DNA of 60,442 nt from DATJHM01 sp035493895 (GCA_035493895.1 DATJHM010000103.1:1-60442); one strand, 5' to 3'; shown: positions 16,155 to 24,982, numbered from the stretch's first letter. Translations and numbers: made by a program. Notes: generated by a model from the sequence alone, not told the origin.

Positions 16155-17171
16155 ATGTCTATTCGTCATCGCACAACGTTGTTGTGCTCTATTTTCGCGC
16201 TTGTACTCCCACTTCTGCTGGTTGCTTGTGGTCAGCAGACACCGGCTACTGGCGCTACGGGAGCTTCTTCGGCCAATTTGAAGAATGTTTCAATTGGCCT
16301 GGGCTACGTTCCCGATATCCAGTTTGCGCCGTTTTATGTGGCACAAAGCAAGGGCTATTATAAGGCTGTGGGTTTGAATGTAACTTTTCACCATGGAGTT
16401 GTGCCCGATCTGGTCGGTTCGATGGTTGCAGGCAAGAATGATTTTGTGTTTGCAGGCGGCGATGAACTACTGGAGGCTCGTGATAAGGGGGTGTCGGCTG
16501 TGGATGTCGGGGCAATTTTCCAGAAATACCCGGTCAGTTTGATTGTGCCGCAAGACTCAGCAGTGAAATCTCTTGCCGACATCAAAGGGCATACGATCGG
16601 GGTGCCGGGGGCCTATGGGTCCACCTATACTGGCCTGCTTGCGCTGCTCTATAAAGCGGGTCTTTCGCTCTCGGATGTTAAGATAGAGACGATCGGTTTT
16701 ACGCAGGTTGCCGCGCTGATGGGCCATCACGTGGATGCGGTGATGGGCTATTCGAATAACGAGCCGCTCCAATTGAGCAAGCACGGCTTTGCGGTGCGTA
16801 CGTTTAACGTCTCCGATTATCAGCCGCTCATTTCTAACGGCATTGTGACGACCGAGACAACCTATCATAATGAGCCGCAGGTCGTGAGCAATTTTGTCCA
16901 GGCAACGCTGAAGGGGCTGAAGGACGTGATTGCCAATCCTGCTGAGGCGGTGAATCTCAGTAAAGCGTATATTCCGGGGATGGATGCGGCCCAGGCGCAA
17001 ACGGTCTTGCAGGCGACGATCCCTGATTTTCAAGACGGTTCTGCCCCGCTTGGCACGAATGATAGCGCTACCTGGGAATCAATGGCGAAGTTCATGGTGG
17101 CGCAGAAGTTGATTCGTCCGGTTGCCGATGTCTCCCAGGTCTACACCAATCAAACAATCGGCCAGAAATAA
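16155..17171 (+). CDS. ribY: ABC transporter substrate-binding lipoprotein, riboflavin-uptake type (RibY)
   Basis: An NMT1/ThiY-like periplasmic-binding fold, 338 residues, with a lipoprotein signal (LLLVACGQQ; the Cys is the lipidation site). After the linker come VSIGLGYVPDIQFAPFYVAQ and KGYYKAVGLNVTF, the usual opening of this family, and KGHTIGVPGAYGSTYTG in the ligand cleft. GGAG precedes the ATG and the gene is 33 bases after ribX, so they form an operon under the FMN riboswitch. Riboflavin is the inferred ligand; thiamine-precursor or sulfonate-type ligands are used by relatives. Confidence 0.87.
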   Translation: MSIRHRTTLLCSIFALVLPLLLVACGQQTPATGATGASSANLKNVSIGLGYVPDIQFAPFYVAQSKGYYKAVGLNVTFHHGVVPDLVGSMVAGKNDFVFAGGDELLEARDKGVSAVDVGAIFQKYPVSLIVPQDSAVKSLADIKGHTIGVPGAYGSTYTGLLALLYKAGLSLSDVKIETIGFTQVAALMGHHVDAVMGYSNNEPLQLSKHGFAVRTFNVSDYQPLISNGIVTTETTYHNEPQVVSNFVQATLKGLKDVIANPAEAVNLSKAYIPGMDAAQAQTVLQATIPDFQDGSAPLGTNDSATWESMAKFMVAQKLIRPVADVSQVYTNQTIGQK

Positions 17172-17238
17172 GCGGCAAGGAGAAATTATCTGCGTTGTGC
17201 AGGTGATTGGTGGGACACGATACATGTCCCAGAAACTG

Positions 17239-17278
17239 AAGAAGCGCCCTCCCGGAACGTTCCAGGAGAGCGCTTCTC
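17239..17278. terminator. Hairpin between convergent ribY and kinase genes
   Basis: GAAGCGC (17241-17247) pairs with GCGCTTC (17270-17276), extended by CTCC/GGAG inside. T-runs are weak on both sides, so it is a likely but imperfect bidirectional terminator. Confidence 0.55.
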
Positions 17279-17294
17279 TGTGTATATGCGTTTC

Positions 17295-19451
17295 TTACGT
17301 AAGAGGATAGACTTCGAAGTTCTTGAAGGTGACATCGGCACCGGCCCCAGCCGCCAGACCAACATTTCCTGTCATGTATGTGCTGCTTTTCGCATATCCT
17401 TGCTCATTGCCATTGATAAAGAGCACGTAGGTATCATTGGCCACTAACACATCAACGGTAAAGGTGCCAGTCAGTTGTATTTGAGTTTGGATATTTGCCA
17501 GATTTGTTGGCGCTCCAGTTATGTCCTGATATTCATCCATATTCCAGGTATTAGGTGGCGTCAGCAAAATGGAGTCAGTCCCTTGATGTTGCTGTCCTGG
17601 CTGATTGCGGAAAAATACGCCAAATTGTCCAGACGAGTCGGAGTGGACGGTAACATCCACCTGAAGGACGTAATTATCCGGTATCGTCTTCCCTTGAGGC
17701 AACTCACCCAGAAAAGTCCCGGCCAGCACGTTCTGGTCATTATTGTGCAGGATCAGGCCCTGATTGCAACTGATCTGGGCATTTTGTGTATTGCTCCATT
17801 GCCCTCCTTGCTTATCGCAGGTGCTGCCAGGCGTCGTTGTTCCATAGAGAAGCGGCCCTAGCGCCGGAACATTTATCCCGGCTCCATTATTAATGGGAGT
17901 TCCTGGTCTGGGCATCATTGCCGGAGGTAGTGCTGACGGGCTCTCTGGAGTAACGGAAGCCTGGGCTTTTGGCGTGGCTGTACCACTGGCGTGAATTGCG
18001 GGAGATGGCTGCGTTTTTTTCGCGAGAAACTCCACATAGACCCCTAATCCTCCCACGACAATGATCAGTGTAAGAAAACTACCCAGGAGCATCATGCCAA
18101 CGTGCTGGAGTCCGCGCCTTTTCTCCGGTCGTTTTGCCTCTCCTATCATCGGCTGAGCGGCAACGGCTGGCTCTGGCAATTGCAGCTTTTTGCCGCGCTC
18201 ACCTCGCTCATAGAAATGGTCAGTGTCGGGAGTATAGGCCAGCGCCTGCGGTATCTGGGGTACCAGTCCGATACGTGGTGTCGCCTCTGTCTCATCGGCA
18301 TGCGGACCATGCTCGTTGATTTGTGTTTCGTAGTTTTCAATGGGCGAGTCGAGTTTTTCTTTCAGCGTGTCTTCTTCGTCTTCGCTTTGGATAGGATCAG
18401 TGTGAGCAGGATCGCTTTGAACAGGATCGGTTTCAATCTCAGCTTCGAGGGCCTTATTTTCTGGCTCTTCTTCGCTTAGCGAATCAGACGGCTCGCCATC
18501 TTCTTCTTGCTCGTCTATCGGCATTGGTGGTTTGGTGATAACCGTCTGGATCTCTTGTACTTTCTCCCGTACTTTCACATCTTTCGCCGCATCTCGCAGG
18601 GCGCGTGCCAGTTCACCAGCGCTGGCATATCGCTGCTCTGGTGCCTTAGCCAGAGTCTTGAGTACGATTTCTTCCACCAGTGGAGGAATATCGGGATTAA
18701 TAGAGCGCAATGATGGCGGGGCTTCCAGTGCATGCTTGAGCGCTATAGCCACGGGGGTAGCGCCGGTAAAAGGTACTCTGCCAGTGAGCATCTGGTACAG
18801 GACGACGCCAAGCGAGTAGACATCGGTGCGATAGTCTAGCTCCTTGCCAGTGCCCTGCTCTGGCGATAAATATTCAGGTGTGCCAACAATTGTCCCCACG
18901 CTGGTAAGCTCGGTCTGCTTCCTACCAGTCTCATCGGAAGTGTCCCTCAGTACTTTCGCCAGACCAAAATCTGCCAGTAATAGTCGTCCATCGGCGTGGA
19001 ACAGCATATTTCCGGGTTTGAGATCCCGGTGTATAATGTTTTGTCCATGCGCGCTATCGAGGGCCGCGGCGGCTTGCTCAATGATGGGTACGACTTCTTC
19101 CAGGGGGAGAGAGTGACGTTTTTCGATAACGTCGCGCAAGGTCCCACCGGGTATGTATGGCATCACAAGATAGGCAATGTCTTCTTGCTCGCCATATTCA
19201 TAAATTGGCATGATATTCACATGATCAAGGGCGGCAATCGCATCAGCTTCTCGGCGGAAGCGTGTGAGAAATTCCGCACGGGACTTCTGCTCCATGATCA
19301 TCGATGGCATGAGTACCTTAACGGCGACGGTTCGTCTCGGTCGTGCTTGACGCGCCAGATACACGGCCCCCATACCACCCCGTCCGATAAGACGTTGGAG
19401 TGTACATGATCCGAGCGCTTTTCCGATTAACTCGTTGCTATCAATTAACAC
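17295..19451 (-). CDS. Receptor-like Ser/Thr protein kinase with beta-sandwich ectodomain
   Basis: A 718-residue PknB-type kinase. N-terminal catalytic domain, about residues 13-270: LIGRGGMGAVYLA glycine loop, AVKVL lysine, IIHRDLKPGN catalytic loop, LADFGLAK, GTPEYLSPEQ. An acidic linker with imperfect DPxQSDP-type repeats follows, then one membrane helix (LLGSFLTLIIVVGGLGVYV). The outer C-terminal ~190 residues look like a concanavalin/laminin-G or DUF1080-type beta sandwich and begin with a Cys-GGQW-Cys segment shared with the neighbouring kinase. GTG start preceded by AGAGGA. There are no PASTA repeats. The outer domain probably senses a carbohydrate or wall ligand (inference). Confidence 0.93.
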   Translation of the reverse strand: MLIDSNELIGKALGSCTLQRLIGRGGMGAVYLARQARPRRTVAVKVLMPSMIMEQKSRAEFLTRFRREADAIAALDHVNIMPIYEYGEQEDIAYLVMPYIPGGTLRDVIEKRHSLPLEEVVPIIEQAAAALDSAHGQNIIHRDLKPGNMLFHADGRLLLADFGLAKVLRDTSDETGRKQTELTSVGTIVGTPEYLSPEQGTGKELDYRTDVYSLGVVLYQMLTGRVPFTGATPVAIALKHALEAPPSLRSINPDIPPLVEEIVLKTLAKAPEQRYASAGELARALRDAAKDVKVREKVQEIQTVITKPPMPIDEQEEDGEPSDSLSEEEPENKALEAEIETDPVQSDPAHTDPIQSEDEEDTLKEKLDSPIENYETQINEHGPHADETEATPRIGLVPQIPQALAYTPDTDHFYERGERGKKLQLPEPAVAAQPMIGEAKRPEKRRGLQHVGMMLLGSFLTLIIVVGGLGVYVEFLAKKTQPSPAIHASGTATPKAQASVTPESPSALPPAMMPRPGTPINNGAGINVPALGPLLYGTTTPGSTCDKQGGQWSNTQNAQISCNQGLILHNNDQNVLAGTFLGELPQGKTIPDNYVLQVDVTVHSDSSGQFGVFFRNQPGQQHQGTDSILLTPPNTWNMDEYQDITGAPTNLANIQTQIQLTGTFTVDVLVANDTYVLFINGNEQGYAKSSTYMTGNVGLAAGAGADVTFKNFEVYPLT

Positions 19452-19677
19452 GCTCGTTCCTCTCAGAATAATAGAGTATCTGCTTTTTAGCCATTTGTCA
19501 TGATAGCAGAATAAGATAGAACTGTTTTGTCTATTGGATATGATTATATGATTTTTTAGACCTGAGATCTACTATCACTGCTGCTACCAGCCAATTTTCT
19601 CTAAAATGACGCAGGTAAAGTTGCAAATGCCTGTCAGTTTCTCAGTCATTATAATAGACAGGATCTGCCTGTGACAA

Positions 19678-19707
19678 ACGCCGCAGTCTCTTCAGGACCT
19701 GCGGCGT
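19678..19707 (-). terminator. Intrinsic terminator after the second kinase / small ORF
   Basis: ACGCCGCAG (19678-19686) and CTGCGGCGT (19699-19707) form a perfect 9-bp GC-rich stem; TTTG follows on the minus strand. It closes the transcript of the upstream kinase and the small ORF. Confidence 0.68.
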
Positions 19708-19727
19708 CCCTCTCTCTGCCAATTGCG

Positions 19728-19808
19728 TTAGCCGAGAGCTACGCGAGTATGTAAAGGTCCAATTGCAGGCAGCATTGGTGCCCGGAAAGATTTCTCTTGA
19801 TGGTACAT
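19728..19808 (-). CDS. Candidate 26-residue small protein
   Basis: ATG at 19806-19808 is preceded at 7 bases by AGGAGG, one of the strongest ribosome sites in the window. The frame runs 26 codons to TAA: it opens MYHQEKSFRAP and ends LHTRVALG, with no membrane segment, no Cys, and a proline-rich middle. It sits between the stop of the upstream kinase (42 bases away) and a terminator, so it would be the last cistron of that kinase transcript. Function unknown; a chance frame cannot be excluded, but the perfect ribosome site and placement argue for translation. Confidence 0.5.
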   Translation of the reverse strand: MYHQEKSFRAPMLPAIGPLHTRVALG

Positions 19809-19850
19809 CTTTATGCCTCCTGGTGTCGATGGAGCAGGCTGTATCTCTGC

Positions 19851-21899
19851 TTACGATGATGCCAGATTAGATAAGACAAAATCGCTGGCCTGTATGCTGG
19901 TTCCTGGACTGACGACCAACCCGACTGTTCCTGAGGAGTAGGTGCTATCCGTGACGCTGGTGAGATATTGCCCGTTGATATACACGTTAAATTGAGAGCC
20001 ATTGGCGACAACGCCCAGCTTCAGTTGCGAATGGAGATCTACGCCGTTGAATTGTCCACTTCTGAGCAGGGTGGATGCGCCGCTGTGGTTATCGTAAACG
20101 GTAACGCTCCAGGTATTATCTGAATGTACCAGAAATGTATAGACGCCCTGATTCTGGGCCCCTGTCTGGTTGCGGAAGTAGATCCCGAAGTCCCCATTGG
20201 TTGTGTTCTGTTGTATCTGGACTTGAATAACATAATTGCTTGGGAAGTTGTCCTGGCCAGGTATGTCAGAAAGTAACATGCCCTGGAGCGTATTGTTATG
20301 ACTGGTATTGGTAAGACGCACGCTACCGCTCTGGCAACTATAATTGGCTCCATTATAAGGGGCCCATTGCCCACCGTCCTGATCACAGTCCGGCCTGTTT
20401 GTTGCATAGAGTTGACTGCCTGCCGGTACTCCAGCTGGCGTCGGGCTTGGTGTGGGACTGGGCTTGGGCGTTGGCGTGGGACTCGGGGTCGGCGACGGAG
20501 TCGGACTCGGAGTGACTGTCTTTTGCACGTTAGTGGTCGTGGGAGTGTTTTGCCCTTTGAGGAGCAGGCTCCCGAGTGCAACGCCTCCGACGATAAGAAC
20601 CAGTAGTACTGCGACGCCAATGATAATTCCCCACGGCTGACGCTTCTTTTCTTCCGGTGGGGGATATTGTCCCGGTGGAAGTCCTGGATAGCCCGCCCCG
20701 GATTGAGCTGGTGGAAGCCCCGGGTAGCTGGTTCCGGATTGAGTTGGTGGAAGTCCTGGATAGCTGGTTCCTGATTGAGCCAATGGGAGTGCCGGATAGC
20801 TGGTTCCTGATTGACCAGGTTGCCCGGTTCCGGGTTGTCCTGGTGGAAGTCCAGGTTGACTGGTCCCAGTCTGTCCCAGGTTGCTCCAGGTTGCATCATT
20901 CGGTCCCCGGCCTAGCAAGCCAGAAGAGCGTGTGTTAGGGGGAGCTGCGGATAAGATGAGTGGCTTGCCCGCGGACGGAGGAAATGGGGGCAGTGGTGCA
21001 GATGGTGCATCTATTCCCGTATTGTTATAGAGGCCCGTTGCGGATACAGTGCTGGCCTGACGAAGTGCCTGTGCCATCTCTCGTGCTGTCTGGTAGCGGG
21101 CGTCTGGTTGTTTGGCGGTGGCCTTTTGTAGTACGGCATCTATTGTAGCTGGCAGGGTGGTATTTGTGAGCTGAATTGATGGTAGACGCTCCTGAATTTG
21201 TTTGATGACGATGGTATAGGGAGTAGTACCGGAAAATGGTACCTGCCCGACGAGCATCTGATACAGCACGATGCCCAGCTCATAGATATCGGCGCGAAAA
21301 TCGATCACGCCGCCGCTGGCCATTTCCGGAGCCATATATTCTGGTGTGCCCAGGATCGTGCCCGCACTGGTCAGGGCCGATCCCGATACGACGCTCTCTT
21401 CCATGATGCGAGCAATACCAAAATCGGCCAGCACCAATCTACCGTCTGCGTGCAAGAGGAAGTTTGCGGGCTTGAGATCGCGGTGCACCACGCCCTGTGC
21501 ATGTGCATAATCCAATGCGGATGCAGCCTGATCGATGTAGGTCATAACCTCCTGCAACGGCAGGGCACCACGCTTCAGGAGCACATCTTTGATGCTCCCC
21601 CCGGAGATATGAGGCATAACCAGATACGCAATGCCGTCCTGTTCGCCATACTCGTAGACTGGCATGATGTTGACATGCTCCAGGCGGGCAATCACATCTG
21701 CCTCACGACGGAAACGAGCCAGGAACTCTTCATTCCCCTGGTTATCAGTTGCCAGGTGGGGATGCAATGTTTTTACAGCAACGTACCTGGCTGGTCGTTC
21801 TTGCTTTGCCAGATAGACCGCGCCCATTCCTCCCTGCCCGAGTAATTTTTCGAGGGTGCAGTTTCCTAGTTTGCGACCACTCAGGTCACTATTTGCCAT
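19851..21899 (-). CDS. Receptor-like Ser/Thr protein kinase with Pro-rich linker and beta-sandwich ectodomain
   Basis: A 682-residue paralogue of the downstream kinase. Catalytic domain about residues 12-270: LLGQGGMGAVYLA, AVKTL, VVHRDLKPANFL, LADFGIARI, GTPEYMAPE. The cytoplasmic linker holds tandem Gly/Ser/Pro repeats of the type SGTSYPGLPPTQ, a membrane helix (IIIGVAVLLVLIVGGVAL) follows, then a PSPTPSPTP stretch that should span the wall, and a C-terminal beta-sandwich beginning with a Cys-DGGQW-Cys segment. The shared ectodomain plus tandem position indicates gene duplication. ATG preceded by AAAGG. Ligand and substrates are unknown. Confidence 0.93.
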   Translation of the reverse strand: MANSDLSGRKLGNCTLEKLLGQGGMGAVYLAKQERPARYVAVKTLHPHLATDNQGNEEFLARFRREADVIARLEHVNIMPVYEYGEQDGIAYLVMPHISGGSIKDVLLKRGALPLQEVMTYIDQAASALDYAHAQGVVHRDLKPANFLLHADGRLVLADFGIARIMEESVVSGSALTSAGTILGTPEYMAPEMASGGVIDFRADIYELGIVLYQMLVGQVPFSGTTPYTIVIKQIQERLPSIQLTNTTLPATIDAVLQKATAKQPDARYQTAREMAQALRQASTVSATGLYNNTGIDAPSAPLPPFPPSAGKPLILSAAPPNTRSSGLLGRGPNDATWSNLGQTGTSQPGLPPGQPGTGQPGQSGTSYPALPLAQSGTSYPGLPPTQSGTSYPGLPPAQSGAGYPGLPPGQYPPPEEKKRQPWGIIIGVAVLLVLIVGGVALGSLLLKGQNTPTTTNVQKTVTPSPTPSPTPSPTPTPKPSPTPSPTPAGVPAGSQLYATNRPDCDQDGGQWAPYNGANYSCQSGSVRLTNTSHNNTLQGMLLSDIPGQDNFPSNYVIQVQIQQNTTNGDFGIYFRNQTGAQNQGVYTFLVHSDNTWSVTVYDNHSGASTLLRSGQFNGVDLHSQLKLGVVANGSQFNVYINGQYLTSVTDSTYSSGTVGLVVSPGTSIQASDFVLSNLASS
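20430..20870 (-). repeat. Intragenic tandem repeats in the kinase linker
   Basis: Two coding repeat tracts in the upstream kinase. At about 20655-20870 units of roughly 36-39 bases encode about five copies of a GTSYPGLPP-type peptide. At about 20430-20520 short CCNAGN/CCNACN units encode PSPT repeats. Both are the sort of low-complexity tract that expands and contracts by slippage. Confidence 0.75.
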
Positions 21900-22205
21900 C
21901 TTTTAGCGCCTTTCGTCTCTTAAATCCCTTAATCAATATATTCGTGTTATGTATCATGGCACGATCAACGCGCATAGTATAACTCTCAAATACGTATTTT
22001 CTGTCACTGGTTGATCTGCAACTACCTTCAGCTTCCTTAGGAATAATTAGGGGATAATATCGATTTTTGCCTACTCTAGTATAGAGCCCTCCTCTATATC
22101 ACGCAAGCGAAAAACAGGGAAGGCTACCTTATCTTACTATGAGCAAAGTAAAAACAAATTAAAAATAAATCGAAAACACGTAATGGAGGTTAGATTGTTT
22201 CTTTG

Positions 22206-22240
22206 AAATGGTTCATATACCTTTGTGAGCCATTTTTATT
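22206..22240 (+). terminator. Orphan terminator-like hairpin
   Basis: 22206-22215 pairs with 22226-22235 over 10 positions with one G-U, followed by a T run (TTTTT within 22233-22237). No plus-strand gene lies upstream for 5 kb, so it either ends a small RNA or acts as a leader attenuator of the methyltransferase. Confidence 0.45.
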
Positions 22241-22330
22241 GTTCTCTACTTCTGTTCCTGGATAATGCAGGTATACTATGATAAAATCGATAATTGTTGT
22301 ATAGAACAAGGATATTAGTCGTGTGGTGAT

Positions 22331-22353
22331 GTTCATTCATGATGTGAATGAAC
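22331..22353 (+). promoter_or_regulatory. Perfect inverted repeat before the methyltransferase
   Basis: GTTCATTCA and TGAATGAAC are perfect 9-base arms around a 5-base spacer, ending 6 bases before the AAGGAG ribosome site. It could be an operator or an RNA hairpin controlling access to the site. Confidence 0.5.
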
Positions 22354-22374
22354 GCAAGAAAGGAGCATGAGATA

Positions 22375-23250
22375 ATGCCAATCTCACCTGAGCCCAGGCG
22401 CGAGCAACCCAGTACCTATTTTATACAGGATCGTACTCTGCAAGAGGAGTTGGACCGCTTACGAGTCCTCGATTACATGTTCACTATGACAATGGGAGGC
22501 GTGTTGCCGGAGCAGTCCAATCTCACGAGCTTTGAGCGCGTGCTCGACGTCGGCTGCGGGACTGGTGGCTGGCTCATTGAACTGGCAAAAACGATACCGA
22601 GCAGCACCACACTGATCGGTGTGGACGTGAGTCTCACCTTCATCGAGTATGCGCGCGCCCAGGCCGAAGCAGCAGGGGTGAGTGACCGTGTGAAGTTTCA
22701 CGCCATGGATGCCCTGCGCATGCTCGAATTCCCCAACGCCTCCTTTGATCTCATCAATCACCGCTCGGCGGCAAGCTGGCTACGCACCTGGGATTGGCCC
22801 AAGCTCTTGCAAGAGTATCAGCGCGTGGCCCGTCCAGGTGCTGTGGTGCGTATCACCGAACCTGAGTGGGTGATAAAGAGCAATAGTCCGGCCTATGCGC
22901 GCATCCAGGAAATGAGCGTGCAGGCATTTCACGGGGCCGGGCACCTCTTTACCCCCACGAACGAGGGAGTGACCGGCGAACTAGTGCGGCTATTGCGCCA
23001 GCATGGGCTGCAACAGGTGCAAACACGAGTCTCTACCCAGGAATATCGTGCAAATACTCCCGATGGGCAGCGCTTTGCGCAGAGTATCCAGCTCACCTAC
23101 CGAAACGCTCTGCCCTTTCTGCGCAAGTGGATGCATGTGCCAGAGAACTATGAGGAGATCTACCAGCAGATGCTCAGCGAGATGCAGCAGCCGGACTTCG
23201 TGGCAACCGGAAGTTTGCTGACCGCCTGGGGAGAAGTTGCCAGCGTGTGA
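22375..23250 (+). CDS. Class I SAM-dependent methyltransferase
   Basis: About 291 residues. SAM-binding motif I is VLDVGCGTGGWLIELA, followed by an acidic residue at the end of the second strand (LIGVDVS) and the DALRMLEF segment; LNx-type methyltransferases of unknown target share this layout. ATG at 22375 was chosen because the close paralogue at 43463-44371 begins with the same MPI-PEP-R/K-E peptide. AAGGAG lies about 10 bases upstream. The substrate is unknown; UbiE/small-molecule types are most similar in architecture. Confidence 0.9.
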   Translation: MPISPEPRREQPSTYFIQDRTLQEELDRLRVLDYMFTMTMGGVLPEQSNLTSFERVLDVGCGTGGWLIELAKTIPSSTTLIGVDVSLTFIEYARAQAEAAGVSDRVKFHAMDALRMLEFPNASFDLINHRSAASWLRTWDWPKLLQEYQRVARPGAVVRITEPEWVIKSNSPAYARIQEMSVQAFHGAGHLFTPTNEGVTGELVRLLRQHGLQQVQTRVSTQEYRANTPDGQRFAQSIQLTYRNALPFLRKWMHVPENYEEIYQQMLSEMQQPDFVATGSLLTAWGEVASV

Positions 23251-23368
23251 AATCCCCGTGGGAAAAGCTCAGGTGACCATTGAGCTCACCTCCATCACAA
23301 ATCGATCACTATTATCCCTTATAGACAAATTCTCTATATCTTCTCAGTGAGGACAGGAAATTTGCTGG

Positions 23369-23397
23369 TTGACATTGAGCCTCTAGCCTGCTATTCT
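23369..23397 (+). promoter_or_regulatory. Promoter of the T-box/arg transcript
   Basis: TTGACA at 23369-23374 and TATTCT at 23392-23397 with a 17-base spacer. Initiation would be near 23404, just before the T-box leader. Confidence 0.7.
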
Positions 23398-23403
23398 TAG
23401 AAA

Positions 23404-23800
23404 CAACAATCATAAAAAAATCTGACCCGCGTCGAGCGAATATAGTATGAGGTGAGTACCCGACAGAGACCCGGACAAGAGGTGAGAGTTCGGCTGGTGT
23501 TATTCCCTCAGAACCCTTTCGTGAGCGGCTATCCGAAGAAAGTCTGCCTGCTATTCATAAAAGATGGTGTGGTCTGTACAAGTAGGATGGGTGGGCGGCT
23601 CCCATGCAGTAGTCAGCTAAAAAGTGGCCTTTCTTTCCTCGTTCGCTACTATGAAGTAGGATCGCTGGTCGCACATTGTGCCATCTCTCTTCGTTTGAGA
23701 GGTGCTAAGAAAGACAAACTGGGTGGTACCACGGGAGCAAATTTTCAGCTTTCGTCCCTTTTAACCGTGAGGTTTCCAGAGGGATGAGGGCTTTTTTTAT
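23404..23800 (+). promoter_or_regulatory. T-box riboswitch leader of argC-argB
   Basis: The diagnostic T-box core GGGTGGTACCACGG occurs at 23721-23734, followed by a GGA/TCC pairing that makes the antiterminator. A competing terminator is present: CGTCCCT (23753-23759) pairs with AGGGATG (23780-23786), the inner AACC/GGTT stem extends it, and seven T residues follow (23792-23798). An AGTA motif within the first helix (GGTGAGTACCC, from about 23453) fits the specifier domain. Context predicts tRNA-Arg sensing, but I cannot point to an arginine specifier codon with certainty. A 111-codon open frame across the leader is not a gene. Confidence 0.88.
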
Positions 23801-23899
23801 TTGGCGTTTTTGCTAAAAAGTAACGAAAAAGATTGGCTATCTCTTCATCGCGTCTGATCCGTTTCCGCGATTGAGTGGCGTTCTTACCAGGGGTTGCGT

Positions 23900-24982
23900 A
23901 TGATCCGTGTTTCGATTGTCAATGTGACCAGCTATACTGGCATTGAGCTACTGCGCTTGCTTGCTCAACATCCGCAGTTTCAAGTGACTTCTGTGACGGC
24001 CCGTAGTGCCGTGGGGAAACGTCTGGATGAGATTTTCCCACAGTTGCATGCTACCTTGCGCCCCTTCGAGACGCAGACGGTTGACCCCGCCCTGGTGATT
24101 ACAGAGGAGCCAGAGCAGACGGACCTGGCGTTTGTCTGCCTGCCTCACGCCGCCGCCGCCGAAGCAGTTGCAAAACTGCTCGCGCGTGGGATCAAGGTCG
24201 TCGATCTTTCGGCAGATTTTCGTCTGCATGACGTGCACACGTATGAGGAGTGGTACAAACATACACATCCCGCGCCTGCGCTGCTGGAGACCGCCGTCTA
24301 TGGCCTCTGTGAGCGCTATCGTGCTGAGATTAAGCAGACATCGCTGGTGGCGAATCCAGGCTGTAATGCGACGACCGCAATTCTTGGACTGCTCCCGGTC
24401 TTTGCGGCTGGTCTGGTGAAGCCGGATGTGATTATTGATGTGAAGGCCGGCAACAGTGGTGCTGGTCGTTCTCCTTCGCTCGGGACGCATTACGCGGAGG
24501 TCAACGAAAACGTGAGCGCCTATGGACTGTCAGGCCATCGCCATCTCCCTGAAGTCGTTCAGGAACTGGAACTGGGAGCGCGTGCGGGTGGGCATCCCTT
24601 AGATGCAGCGCCACGCATTACCTTTCTGCCACATTTTATGCCAATGACACGCGGCATTCTGGTGACGAGCTATGCTGACTTGAAGCAAGATGCTTCGGGT
24701 CGTATCCCTTCGGACGAGGATCTCCGCGTTTTGTATACCGAATATTATGCCAATGAGCCATTTGTGCATGTGGTGGAGCAATCTCCACAAACGAAATGGA
24801 CCTATGGCAGCAATCATTGTTTTATTCATCCCTTTGTTGATAACCGAACAAAACGTCTTATAGTCATTTCTTGCTTAGATAATCTTATGAAAGGTGCCGC
24901 AGGGCAGGCGGTACAAAATGCAAATATACTCTATGGTTTGCCCGAGACAGCCGGATTGGCGGCTCTCGGCTTGCATCCGTAG
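23900..24982 (+). CDS. argC: N-acetyl-gamma-glutamyl-phosphate reductase
   Basis: Third step of arginine synthesis: NADPH-dependent reduction of N-acetylglutamyl phosphate to the semialdehyde. About 360 residues. The N-terminal dinucleotide region reads NVTSYTGIELLRLLAQHP, the catalytic cysteine is in ANPGCNATTAILGL, and SGAGRSPSL and GSNHCFIHPFVDN fit the family. ATG at 23900 is preceded by AGGGG; a TTG six bases earlier is the only alternative. It is read from the T-box leader and is followed by argB after about 70 bases. Confidence 0.96.
   Translation: MIRVSIVNVTSYTGIELLRLLAQHPQFQVTSVTARSAVGKRLDEIFPQLHATLRPFETQTVDPALVITEEPEQTDLAFVCLPHAAAAEAVAKLLARGIKVVDLSADFRLHDVHTYEEWYKHTHPAPALLETAVYGLCERYRAEIKQTSLVANPGCNATTAILGLLPVFAAGLVKPDVIIDVKAGNSGAGRSPSLGTHYAEVNENVSAYGLSGHRHLPEVVQELELGARAGGHPLDAAPRITFLPHFMPMTRGILVTSYADLKQDASGRIPSDEDLRVLYTEYYANEPFVHVVEQSPQTKWTYGSNHCFIHPFVDNRTKRLIVISCLDNLMKGAAGQAVQNANILYGLPETAGLAALGLHP

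Larger units (their letters stand above)
21900..22374. promoter_or_regulatory. AT-rich divergent intergenic region
   Basis: Separates the kinase (minus) from the methyltransferase (plus). It holds a terminator-shaped hairpin at 22206-22240 (10-bp stem AAATGG.../...CCATTT, T run after it) and an inverted repeat at 22331-22353. I see no convincing gene. Confidence 0.5.

Noticed and set aside
23452..23787. 111-codon frame across the arg leader
   Set aside because: It lies over the T-box core and terminator; no family and no ribosome site.
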